A DNA stretch of 9,898 nt from an uncultured Oscillibacter sp. (lineage in GTDB: Bacteria > Bacillota > Clostridia > Oscillospirales > Oscillospiraceae). Below, piece after piece: positions 1 to 5,133 of this stretch; position 1 is the stretch's first letter, and each line of letters opens with the position of its first letter. The position numbers and the translations under genes are program-made. The stretch spans positions 1-9,898 of the forward strand of contig CAMXNV010000072.1 of the NCBI GenBank assembly GCA_947245315.1, in the 5' to 3' direction. The notes under the pieces were generated by a model. That model was not told the DNA's origin. It saw nothing but the letters and a program-made list of their open reading frames with translations, and did not search any database.

Positions 1-307
1 ACTCCGTTCCGTTTGTTCCTCCTCTCCCCACCGCAACCGCTTCGCTGGGTTCCGGCGGGGGCCCCGGGCCGTGCCACCTCTCCCAAAGGGAGAGGCAAGG
101 CTTCCGAAGAAGCCTCCCTCTTTGAGGGAGGTGGCACAGCGAAGCTGTGACGGAGGGAGTTACCTAAGGGGCCGTCCCTGGCGGGGGAACTCCCTCAGTC
201 GCCGCCTTTGGCGGCGACAGCTCCCTCAAAGAGGGAGCCATGACGAAGAGGGTTTCCTGCGGTTTCGCTTCTTAATATTGCCGTGAATGGAGCGCTTCCC
301 TTTTTTC
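1..307. other. Gene-free stretch
   Basis: I see no credible coding sequence here on either strand. Positions 71-239 are the compound palindrome described separately. Positions 1-70 are C/G-rich without a recognisable signal. Positions 240-307 form the 3' flank of the minus-strand 74-aa gene and show no classic hairpin followed by a T-run in that direction. Confidence 0.6.
71..239. repeat. Compound head-to-head palindromic repeat (MITE/BIME-like)
   Basis: The block is a chain of perfect or near-perfect hairpins. CCTCTCCC/GGGAGAGG has arms 77-84 and 88-95. AGGCTTC/GAAGCCT has arms 98-104 and 109-115. CCTCCCTC/GAGGGAGG has arms 113-120 and 124-131. CACAGC/GCTGTG has arms 135-140 and 144-149. 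GTCGCCGCC/GGCGGCGAC has arms 198-206 and 210-218. CTCCCTC/GAGGGAG has arms 221-227 and 231-237. Two units of about 50 nt, 112-161 and 188-239, are inverted copies of each other around a 26-nt spacer, with conserved ends and compensated inner stems. An outer pair, 71-80 with 128-137, closes a 67-nt nested palindrome. This is the architecture of dispersed palindromic elements in gut Firmicutes; the family name is unknown to me. No open reading frame here looks real. It lies 68 nt past the stop of the 74-aa gene and may form the 3' end of that transcript. Confidence 0.8.
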
Positions 308-532
308 TCAGAACAGCTTTTTCAGCCCGTCCAGCTTGCCGCCCAGGTCGGAGGCGGCCAGCTTGGCCTTGACTCCGGCCACCAGGGGCTTGAGCTGCTC
401 GTCGGGCAGGTCCACGCCGGTCAGCTTCTCCAGGGTCTTCACCGGGTCCGCCTGGAAGCTCTTGAGGAGGTTGGGGTCCTTCTGGAGCTTGTCGGCCAGC
501 TCCTCGATTTTGGCTTTGACGTCGATGCTCAT
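308..532 (-). CDS. Conserved small protein, 74 aa, Nif11/leader-like
   Basis: The function is unknown. The protein is helical, soluble and rich in Lys, Asp and Leu, with no Cys, no signal peptide and no membrane segment. Its core reads LADKLQKDPNLLKSFQADP (residues 12-30), followed by VKTLEKLTGVDLPDEQ and an amphipathic KAKL stretch, and it ends GLKKLF. The order 'helix, F-x-x-DP, L-E-K, G-V-D-L-P' resembles the Nif11/nitrile-hydratase-type leader domains of RiPP precursors. I also recall similar short hypothetical proteins in Oscillospiraceae genomes. No core peptide or modifying enzyme lies nearby, so a RiPP role is not supported. The start is well fixed: AAAAGGAG lies 8 nt upstream of the ATG, about 60 nt below a near-consensus promoter, which suggests strong expression. 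It is divergent from the CarD gene. Confidence 0.8.
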   Translation of the reverse strand: MSIDVKAKIEELADKLQKDPNLLKSFQADPVKTLEKLTGVDLPDEQLKPLVAGVKAKLAASDLGGKLDGLKKLF

Positions 533-598
533 ATTCGTGACTCCTTTTTGTGCTTTTTAGCCGCCCGGAGGGAGGTAACCGCGCCCGGCGGCAACTCC

Positions 599-627
599 AT
601 CATAAGAAAAATGGAGATATTTGTCAA
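599..627 (-). promoter_or_regulatory. Near-consensus sigma-A promoter of the 74-aa gene
   Basis: On the minus strand TTGACA (622-627) is followed by exactly 17 nt and TATGAT (599-604). This is a perfect -35 box and a five-of-six -10 box. Transcription should start near 592, giving a leader of about 60 nt. That leader would begin with a hairpin made of 587-592 and 560-565 (GCCGCC/GGCGGC, extendable by two pairs past a bulge), followed by an A-rich stretch and the ribosome binding site. A 5'-terminal hairpin of this kind could stabilise the message, which is an inference. Confidence 0.85.
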
Positions 628-662
628 TCGTTTTTGGGCAAAAACAGAGAACTTATGGGTTT

Positions 663-721
663 TTGCAAAATTTCTCTTACATCTTTCCTGCAATTTGTGG
701 TAAACTAGAAAAAGATTACCA
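663..721 (+). promoter_or_regulatory. Candidate extended -10 promoter and operator-like repeat of the CarD gene
   Basis: TGG followed by TAAACT (698-706) forms an extended -10 box. No good -35 lies at the right distance; CTTACA at 676-681 is a four-of-six match with a long 19-nt spacer. The -10 box overlaps one arm of the inverted repeat TGGTAA (698-703) / TTACCA (716-721), which could be an operator. The inferred leader contains a small GGCG-GCTT-CGCC hairpin (740-751) just before the ribosome binding site. Confidence 0.4.
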
Positions 722-768
722 AAGACTTTGGGAGAGACCGGCGGCTTCGCCCCGGAAAAGGAGGACCT

Positions 769-1293
769 ATGTATCAGCCTGGCGAACTGGTGGTGTACGG
801 AGCGACCGGCGTGTGCCGGGTGGAGGAGCTCACCCACCTCCCCGGCGGGGACCGGAAGAAGCAGTATTACCTCCTCAAGCCCCTTTGGCAGGACGGGGTG
901 ATTTACGCCCCGGTGGACAGCGAGAAGGTGCCCATGCGCCCAGTGATCTCCCGGGAGGAGGCCGAGGCGCTGATCGACCAGATTCCCGGCATCCAGGCGG
1001 CGGTGTGCCGGGGGCCCACCGTCCAGGCCATGGCCCAGCAATACCAGTCCGCCGTCCGGGACGGGGGGCACCAGGCCCTGATTGAGATGATGAAGGCCAT
1101 CTACCGCAAGCGGGACCAGGCGGAGGCCAAGAACCGCCGCCTGGGCCTGGTGGACGAGCGCTACATGAAGCAGGCGGAGCGGCTGCTCTACGGGGAGCTG
1201 GCCACGGCCCTGGAGGTTCCCTTTGACCAGGTGGCGGGCTACGTGGCGGGCCGCCTGGAGGCGGATTCGGAGGCCGGCTCCGCCGGGGCTTAA
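769..1293 (+). CDS. CarD/CdnL-family transcriptional regulator
   Basis: This 174-aa protein matches the CarD/CdnL family, whose N-terminal domain binds the RNA polymerase beta subunit and whose helical C-terminal domain contacts promoter DNA, stabilising open complexes at housekeeping promoters. The RNA polymerase-interacting domain is visible at residues 1-60: YQPGELVVYGATGVCRVEEL, then a beta-rich stretch with YYLLKPL and GVIYAPVDSEKVPMRPVIS. Residues 63-160 are helical and basic (MMKAIYRKRDQAEAKNRR), as expected for the C-terminal domain. The length is typical of the family. The start is supported by AAAAGGAGG ending 4 nt before the ATG. The gene stands alone on its strand, divergent from the 74-aa gene, and ends at a strong terminator. 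The family assignment is firm. Which promoters it controls cannot be read from the sequence. Confidence 0.92.
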   Translation: MYQPGELVVYGATGVCRVEELTHLPGGDRKKQYYLLKPLWQDGVIYAPVDSEKVPMRPVISREEAEALIDQIPGIQAAVCRGPTVQAMAQQYQSAVRDGGHQALIEMMKAIYRKRDQAEAKNRRLGLVDERYMKQAERLLYGELATALEVPFDQVAGYVAGRLEADSEAGSAGA

Positions 1294-1309
1294 GATGGGA
1301 CGAAAAGAG

Positions 1310-1343
1310 GAGGCGGGGATTCCCCCGCCTCGCTCTGTTTTTT
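1310..1343 (+). terminator. Rho-independent terminator of the CarD gene, probably bidirectional
   Basis: A perfect 9-bp stem, GAGGCGGGG (1310-1318) and CCCCGCCTC (1323-1331) around a 4-nt loop, is followed by six T residues at 1338-1343. It starts 16 nt after the CarD stop. Read on the minus strand, the same stem is followed by CTCTTTTC, so it can also end the converging membrane-protein operon, whose last stop lies at 1351. Confidence 0.88.
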
Positions 1344-1350
1344 CGGCCCC

Positions 1351-1671
1351 TCAGCGTTTCCCCTGGAAGAGGCGGCCCACCCCCGTCCCCGCCAGGACCA
1401 CCAGGGCGTAGAAGACGCCGTAGACCCAGGCGGAGATGTTGTAGAACAGCGGAAGAGAGGGCAGGAAGAGCGCCAGGGCCGCCATGGAGAGCAGGGGGCA
1501 GAAGCCCTGCCGGAGCCCCCAGTGGACCGCCAGGAGAAAGGCCGCCAGGGGCATCGCCGCCAGGAGCAGCAGCATGGCGGAGCCCGTGTCACGGATGAGC
1601 AGGGGGAGCAGGTAGAAGTCCGCGCACAGCAGGAGCGCGTAGGGAAGCAGGGCGGTGAGCTTTTGTTTCAT
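1351..1671 (-). CDS. Small four-helix membrane protein of the XRE operon
   Basis: I do not recognise the family of this 106-aa protein. Hydrophobic segments at about residues 6-26, 31-50, 57-77 and 80-100 predict four membrane helices joined by very short loops, with a basic tail (GRLFQGKR) that should lie in the cytoplasm. It is the last gene of a three-gene operon. Its ATG overlaps the stop of the XRE regulator in an ATGA (1668-1671), so it is probably translated by coupling; no separate strong ribosome binding site is needed. Small membrane proteins that partner with short XRE regulators are common in Firmicutes and often have unknown roles. It ends 8 nt before the T-run of the shared terminator. 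Confidence 0.8.
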   Translation of the reverse strand: MKQKLTALLPYALLLCADFYLLPLLIRDTGSAMLLLLAAMPLAAFLLAVHWGLRQGFCPLLSMAALALFLPSLPLFYNISAWVYGVFYALVVLAGTGVGRLFQGKR

Positions 1672-1868
1672 GGTGTGTCCTCCAGCAAAAAAAGTTCCTC
1701 CACGGGGGTCTCCAGGTGCCGGGCCAGCCGCAGGGCCAGCTCCAGGGAGGGGTTGTACTTGTCGTTTTCTATGGCGATGATGGTCTGCCGGGTCACCCCT
1801 GTGGCGGCGGCCAGGTCCTCCTGACGCTCCCCCCGGGCCTTGCGGAGGGCCTTGACCCGGTTCTTCAT
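1668..1868 (-). CDS. Short XRE/Cro-cI family HTH regulator
   Basis: This 66-aa protein is essentially one helix-turn-helix domain. The sequence MKNRVKALRKARGERQEDLA is followed by AAATGVTRQTIIAIENDKYN, the canonical XRE pattern in which helix 2 is QEDLAAATG and the recognition helix is TRQTIIAIE (about residues 27-35). PSLELALRLARHLETPVEELF forms the closing helices. There is no effector or dimerisation domain beyond these. The length matches the compact regulators that usually sit beside small membrane proteins and control their own operon. The start ATG overlaps the stop of the upstream membrane gene (ATGA, 1865-1868) and the stop overlaps the next start, so all three proteins should be made from one message. 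Binding to the promoter at 2269-2297 is an inference. Confidence 0.92.
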   Translation of the reverse strand: MKNRVKALRKARGERQEDLAAATGVTRQTIIAIENDKYNPSLELALRLARHLETPVEELFLLEDTP

Positions 1869-2230
1869 ACCCGGGCCCCCAGGAGCACCGCCGCCGCCAC
1901 CGCCACCGCGGCCAGGCAGGCGGCCCCGCAGGTCAGCAGCACCAGCCGGGCCATGGGGCCGGTCTCACAGGAGTCCTCGTCGTCCTGCACGGCCCGGCGG
2001 GTCAGCAGGGCCTGGGTGAGGGCCTGGATCATCACCGCCGACACCAGCAGGAGGCAGGGGAGCAGGTTCAGCCGGGTGTGGTGGACGTGGACCGCCCAGC
2101 TCTCGTAGAGAGACCAGAGGAACAGGGCGGCGGCGAGGAACAGGTAGGCGTTCCGCTGGGCCCGGAAGAGGATGGACCGCTCCATCTCGTCCGGCTTGTG
2201 GGACCGCAGTTTTTTCCAGAACGAGCGCAT
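1865..2230 (-). CDS. Three-helix membrane protein, first gene of the XRE operon
   Basis: The 121-aa product begins with a basic, soluble N-terminus (MRSFWKKLRSHKPDEMERSI). The D-E-M-E-R-S-I...A pattern there recalls small integral membrane proteins linked to XRE regulators, such as DUF2178-like families; I cannot assign it to one. Predicted membrane helices lie near residues 26-43, 54-75 and 94-118. An acidic loop (QDDEDSCET) separates the second and third. The start is supported by GGAGGT six nt upstream of the ATG and by a promoter about 40 nt further up. It is translationally coupled to the regulator gene by an ATGA overlap. A sensor or target role for the regulator is plausible but unproven. 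Confidence 0.82.
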   Translation of the reverse strand: MRSFWKKLRSHKPDEMERSILFRAQRNAYLFLAAALFLWSLYESWAVHVHHTRLNLLPCLLLVSAVMIQALTQALLTRRAVQDDEDSCETGPMARLVLLTCGAACLAAVAVAAAVLLGARV

Positions 2231-2268
2231 GGCGCACCTCCAAAAAGTAAAGAAGATTTAACATGCTC

Positions 2269-2297
2269 AGTGTACCAGGGCGGGGAGGAAAAGTCAA
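2269..2297 (-). promoter_or_regulatory. Promoter of the XRE/membrane-protein operon
   Basis: On the minus strand TTGACT (2292-2297), a 17-nt spacer and TACACT (2269-2274) form a good sigma-A promoter, with a TGG just before the -10 giving an extended -10. Transcription should start near 2262. Two operator-like dyads flank it: TTTGG/CCAAA (2311-2325) upstream of the -35, and an imperfect GTAAAGAAGATTTAAC dyad (2247-2262) at the start site. Either could be the XRE binding site, which is speculative. Confidence 0.75.
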
Positions 2298-2363
2298 GAG
2301 CTTTTTACATTTTGGGGTATCCAAATACGCATTTTATGATGTTTGATTTTTCCATGGCATGGT

Positions 2364-2441
2364 GTAGGGGCGATTATCAATCGCCCGTCCTCCGGAAAGT
2401 CCGGTGTTTGAAGAGGACGGGCGGCTGATAGCCGCCCCTAC
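2364..2441. repeat. Head-to-head GTAGGGGCG palindrome pair
   Basis: Two 29-nt arms, 2364-2392 and 2413-2441, are inverted relative to each other around a 20-nt centre. The outer ends GTAGGGGCG/CGCCCCTAC and the inner ends CGCCCGTCCTC/GAGGACGGGCG match perfectly. Each arm folds into its own 8-bp hairpin: GGGCGATT/AATCGCCC (2368-2386) and GGGCGGCT/AGCCGCCC (2419-2437). The inner stems differ between the arms, yet each remains self-complementary, which indicates conserved structure rather than conserved sequence. Confidence 0.85.
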
Positions 2442-2463
2442 AAGGTGTTCTATCGATAGAAGA

Positions 2464-2598
2464 AGTGTGAGGCCTGGTCCCCAGACCAGGCCATTTCCCC
2501 TGGGAGCCCCCGCTCTCCGGGAGACGGGCGGCCCAGGGGGGCCGCCCCTACGCTCCGTTTACCGAGGGAATGGCCCGTTCTTCCGGGCCTGCCACACT
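2464..2598. repeat. Second nested-palindrome element
   Basis: Outer arms 2464-2499 and 2566-2598 are imperfect inverted copies with shared AGTGTG/CACACT ends and GGCCATT.CCC / GGGAATGGCC inner ends. Each arm holds a hairpin: GGCCTGGTC/GACCAGGCC (2471-2479, 2484-2492) and GGCCCG/CGGGCC (2572-2589). The middle contains GGGCGGCC/GGCCGCCC (2526-2533, 2540-2547), followed by CCTACG, which looks like a partial GTAGGGGCG unit in reverse orientation. It seems to be one repeat family with another inserted or fused. It encodes nothing recognisable. Confidence 0.75.
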
Positions 2599-2920
2599 CC
2601 CAAGAGGCGGTCAAAACAGCGTTACAATCATAGACCTCGACGTTTGAATTTCACGCGTCCAAAACAGCGGAGCCCGCGCCCCCCTCCTGCGGCGCTTCAG
2701 CAAATCTTTGCCATCTGGCGAGAGGAAATTGCCCGGCATTTTATGTTACAATTATATAGCAAATTACAAGAACGCATCAAAAGACCTCTCCCCCGGCAAA
2801 TTTCGCCCTCTTACGGACGAGCGGCTTTCAGGGGACGTTTTGTTACGTTTATATATCTCATTTTCGGAAAGCCAAAAAATCTGCCGCCCCTCCAACCCTC
2901 CGGCTCCTCTTCGTCAGGAT

Positions 2921-2946
2921 GCCAAAAATTCCCCGGAAATTTTGGC
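2921..2946. repeat. AT-rich hairpin upstream of the MBL-hydrolase promoter
   Basis: GCCAAAAATTCC (2921-2932) pairs with GGAAATTTTGGC (2935-2946) in a 12-bp stem with a single A-A mismatch and a 2-nt loop. It lies 21 nt upstream of the -35 box. It could be a protein-binding dyad or the relic of a terminator; no T-run follows on the plus strand. Confidence 0.5.
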
Positions 2947-2967
2947 GCGCCGGGCCGGGGCTTTTCC

Positions 2968-2996
2968 TTGCAAGGTCCCTCCGGCTGTGATATCCT
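2968..2996 (+). promoter_or_regulatory. Promoter of the MBL-fold hydrolase gene
   Basis: TTGCAA (2968-2973), a 17-nt spacer and TATCCT (2991-2996) form a moderate sigma-A promoter, strengthened by the TGA immediately before the -10 (extended -10). The start point near 3003 leaves a leader of about 26 nt before the ATG at 3029. This argues against the upstream in-frame GTG at 3014 and against any start further up. Confidence 0.6.
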
Positions 2997-3028
2997 ATTT
3001 CAAATACAAAAGTGTGGGGGCGCGGGTT

Positions 3029-3979
3029 ATGCTGGTATTGGATTTCATCAACGTCGGCAACGGGGATTCCATTCTGATCCAAGAGCTGGAGGCGGGCAGG
3101 CGGCGCTTCGCCATGCTGGTGGACTGCGGCCACGACAACCTGATCCGGGACGACCACCCCGGCGCGCTGGACCCCCGGTCCCGGCGGATCTACGCGGGCG
3201 ACTTCTTGAAAAAGCAGGGCATCGATCACCTGGACATCCTCCTGGCGACCCACTTCCACCGGGACCACATCGGCGGCCTGGGCCGGGTGCTGGAGGCCGT
3301 GACGGTGGACCGGCTGATTTCCACCTACGTCCTTCCCCCGGAGAACGGGCCCCTGGACCCCGACGGGGACAACGGCCTCCCCGGCGCGGCCCGGAACCTG
3401 CTGCGCTGCCTGGACATCTACGCCACGGCCCTGCGGAGCCACCCCGGGCGGGTGAGGGAGTTTGTGGAGCTCCCCGGGGACGGGGTGGAGACCCTCCGGC
3501 TGACGGAGGAGCTCACCATGGACATCTACGCCGGGGAGCCCTCCCTGTACCCCAGGCAGAAGGCCGTCTATGACGCGGCCTTCCGGGGGGAGCGGAACCG
3601 GCATGAGCTGATGCGCTGGACGAAGTCCATGAACATCTCCAGCCTCCGGCAGCGGCTGTACTACCACGGGAAGGAGATCGTCCTGGGGGGCGACCTCTAC
3701 GGCGCCGTCTGGGACAACGACACCCTGACGCCCTGCGATATTTTGAAGCTGCCCCACCACGCCTCCCTGACCTCCTCCACCCGGAAGAGCGTCAGCCGCC
3801 TGGCGCCCAAGACGATTGTGGTGTGCGTGGCCGCCGGACGGCCCGATGAGCGGCCTCATCCATATATTGTTTCCATGCTCAAAGAGTACACGGAGGATGT
3901 GCGGTTTACCGACGCCGTGGACATCCCGGGGCTGGTGGAACCCCAATTCCACGAGTCGGTACATATGGAGATTGAATGA
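3029..3979 (+). CDS. Stand-alone ComEC-C-like MBL-fold hydrolase
   Basis: This 316-aa protein belongs to the metallo-beta-lactamase fold, nearest in pattern to the C-terminal hydrolase domain of ComEC/Rec2. It opens with LDFINVGNGDSILIQ and MLVDCG, then the metal-binding motif THFHRDHIGG (His75, His77, Asp79, His80). LGGDLYG supplies Asp222, LKLPHHAS supplies His243/His244, and a closing HPYIV...VRFTD segment resembles the HP...TD end of ComEC. The pore and OB-like domains of true ComEC are missing, and there is no signal peptide or membrane helix, so it should act in the cytoplasm. An insertion at about residues 105-215 is unlike ComEC. The substrate is unknown; phosphodiester bonds of nucleic acids or nucleotides are likely for the family. 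The frame is open from 2708, but the promoter at 2968-2996 supports the ATG at 3029, with a weak G-rich ribosome binding site. It is flanked on both sides by palindromic repeats. Confidence 0.85.
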   Translation: MLVLDFINVGNGDSILIQELEAGRRRFAMLVDCGHDNLIRDDHPGALDPRSRRIYAGDFLKKQGIDHLDILLATHFHRDHIGGLGRVLEAVTVDRLISTYVLPPENGPLDPDGDNGLPGAARNLLRCLDIYATALRSHPGRVREFVELPGDGVETLRLTEELTMDIYAGEPSLYPRQKAVYDAAFRGERNRHELMRWTKSMNISSLRQRLYYHGKEIVLGGDLYGAVWDNDTLTPCDILKLPHHASLTSSTRKSVSRLAPKTIVVCVAAGRPDERPHPYIVSMLKEYTEDVRFTDAVDIPGLVEPQFHESVHMEIE

Positions 3980-3983
3980 ACCT

Positions 3984-4009
3984 GTAGGGGCGGACCTGTG
4001 TGTCCGCCC
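3984..4009. repeat. GTAGGGGCG palindrome, single unit
   Basis: GTAGGGG leads into a perfect 8-bp hairpin, GGGCGGAC (3988-3995) and GTCCGCCC (4002-4009), with a 6-nt loop. It begins 5 nt after the hydrolase stop. Without a T-run it is a poor intrinsic terminator, but it may protect the 3' end of the message. Confidence 0.8.
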
Positions 4010-4061
4010 TTCTCCAACGAGCGCCCAGGGTGAAGGGATGGGCTTATCAATAGACCACCCC

Positions 4062-4084
4062 GTAGGGGCGGCTATTAGCCGCCC
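4062..4084. repeat. GTAGGGGCG palindrome, single unit
   Basis: This is another copy of the same family: GTAGGGG, then GGGCGGCT (4066-4073) / AGCCGCCC (4077-4084) around a 3-nt loop. The inner stem equals that of the right arm at 2419-2437, so the two may share a recent source. Confidence 0.8.
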
Positions 4085-4168
4085 GGCTTCCTAATAGCAC
4101 GCGGGTAAACGCCGTTCCTGGGGACCCCGCCGCCGTGGTTTTGCGGCAACCCATACACCCCCAAACCC

Positions 4169-4204
4169 AAAACCGGGACCGCCCCAAGGCAGTCCCGGCA
4201 TTTT
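4169..4204. terminator. Bidirectional rho-independent terminator
   Basis: An 11-bp stem with one G-U pair uses CCGGGACCGCC (4173-4183) and GGCAGTCCCGG (4188-4198) around a 4-nt loop. Four A residues (4169-4172) give a T-run for minus-strand transcripts arriving from the HAD gene (stop at 4213), and TTTTGTTT (4201-4208) gives one for plus-strand transcripts from the hydrolase gene. It marks the boundary between the accessory segment and the division cluster. Confidence 0.85.
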
Positions 4205-4212
4205 GTTTATCC

Positions 4213-5109
4213 TTATGTAACCAAACTCTCAAACAGCCCCACCTGATCGGGCAGCACGTCGCCTCCGATGTGCCGGAGCTGAAAAAGATTCTCCTCCCAC
4301 AGCTGATCGGCGATGGCCATCTTCCGGATGATATTCTTCACCGTCACATCCAGCCCGGCGCCCTCCCGGTAGTCCGCCGGGAAGATGAAATCCACCCGGC
4401 CCCGGGCCAGGAGCTCCTCCACCCCGGCGCGGTTGGCGGACTGATAGACGGCGATGGCCTGGCCGCCATAGGCCCGCATCATCTTCATACAGGGCACGTC
4501 GGAGAGGCCGTCCCCCATGTAGATCATGTTGACAAAGGGGATCCGCTTGCTGTCGTCCGGCATGGAATCATTGAGAGTCTTGTCGTCCGAGACGTCCAGG
4601 ACCCCCTTGTTGATCCGGTAGACAAACTGGGTCTTGGCCGTGAAGTTCACGGCCAGCTTGGGCCACACGGGGCGGCCCGTCTCGTCGTAATAGAACTCGC
4701 TGGCGTAGATCTCCTTGAACTCCCCGCTGATGGAGGAGCCCTCGATGATCTCCCGGAGGCCGGAGGAGATGACATAGTGCTCCACCCGGACGCCCTGGGC
4801 CTCGCCGAAGGCGTTGATCCGGCCGAACCAGTCCGCCACGCCGGGGAAGAGCTCGATGCCCCGCCCCTTCTCCACGAGGTCCGCCCGGGTGAAGGGCAGG
4901 CGCTTCCGCTCCGCCTCCCGGAGCATGGTGTACATGTAGGCCAGGATGCCGTCCATCCGGTTCCGGCGGCCAAAGCCGTTGGCCTCGGCCCAGAACTCCG
5001 CCGGGGTCATGCCCAGGCTGGGGATGAAGGCGTAGTCCTGCATGTCCGTGGTGCAGAGGGTCTTGTCAAAGTCGTACAGAAAGGCGATGATGGGCCGCTG
5101 GCCGGTCAT
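4213..5109 (-). CDS. HAD-superfamily phosphatase
   Basis: The 298-aa product is a haloacid-dehalogenase superfamily hydrolase. Motif I is FLYDFDKTL, with nucleophile Asp13 and general acid Asp15. Motif II is VISSG (Ser115/Ser116). A motif III lysine is probably Lys159 or Lys168. Motif IV is MGDGLSD (Asp200, Asp204). The roughly 95 residues between motifs I and II form a helical C1-type cap, as in phosphoserine-phosphatase-like members. The protein is longer than SerB, with a C-terminal extension (residues 250-298) that I cannot assign. The substrate cannot be read from the sequence; a small phosphorylated metabolite is likely. The gene follows divIVA after 24 nt and has its own GGGAGGG ribosome binding site about 8 nt from the ATG. 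It ends just before the bidirectional terminator, so it appears to be the last gene of the division operon. Confidence 0.88.
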   Translation of the reverse strand: MTGQRPIIAFLYDFDKTLCTTDMQDYAFIPSLGMTPAEFWAEANGFGRRNRMDGILAYMYTMLREAERKRLPFTRADLVEKGRGIELFPGVADWFGRINAFGEAQGVRVEHYVISSGLREIIEGSSISGEFKEIYASEFYYDETGRPVWPKLAVNFTAKTQFVYRINKGVLDVSDDKTLNDSMPDDSKRIPFVNMIYMGDGLSDVPCMKMMRAYGGQAIAVYQSANRAGVEELLARGRVDFIFPADYREGAGLDVTVKNIIRKMAIADQLWEENLFQLRHIGGDVLPDQVGLFESLVT

Positions 5110-5133
5110 GGGCGCACCCTCCCTTCGGGGCGG

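Larger units (their letters stand above)
2231..3028. other. Long gene-free interval with repeats and an AT-richer segment
   Basis: About 800 nt lie between the XRE operon and the MBL-fold hydrolase. From left to right they hold the XRE operon promoter, two palindromic elements (2364-2441, 2464-2598), an AT-richer stretch of unknown purpose (about 2600-2965), a hairpin (2921-2946) and the hydrolase promoter (2968-2996). Frames open across this stretch but give low-complexity, non-protein-like translations, so I call no gene. Confidence 0.65.

Noticed and set aside
71..239. Possible CRISPR array because of repeated hairpins
   Set aside because: The units are inverted rather than direct, there are no equal-length spacers, and no cas gene is present.
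308..532. RiPP biosynthetic cluster centred on the leader-like small protein
   Set aside because: No modifying enzyme, protease or transporter is nearby and the C-terminus has no modifiable core, so only a leader-like resemblance is claimed.
1668..2230. Toxin-antitoxin system formed by the XRE regulator and adjacent small protein
   Set aside because: The adjacent proteins are multi-helix membrane proteins without a known toxin motif, and the order and sizes fit a regulator/membrane-protein operon better.
2708..3028. A 107-residue N-terminal extension of the MBL-fold hydrolase
   Set aside because: The extension has no domain-like pattern, and the promoter at 2968-2996 lies within it, which places the transcription start after these codons.
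2404..3573. A long plus-strand frame running through the repeats and into the hydrolase gene
   Set aside because: Its first part translates palindromic repeats and the rest overlaps the hydrolase in another frame as Pro/Arg/Gly-rich sequence; the MBL motifs are in the competing frame.
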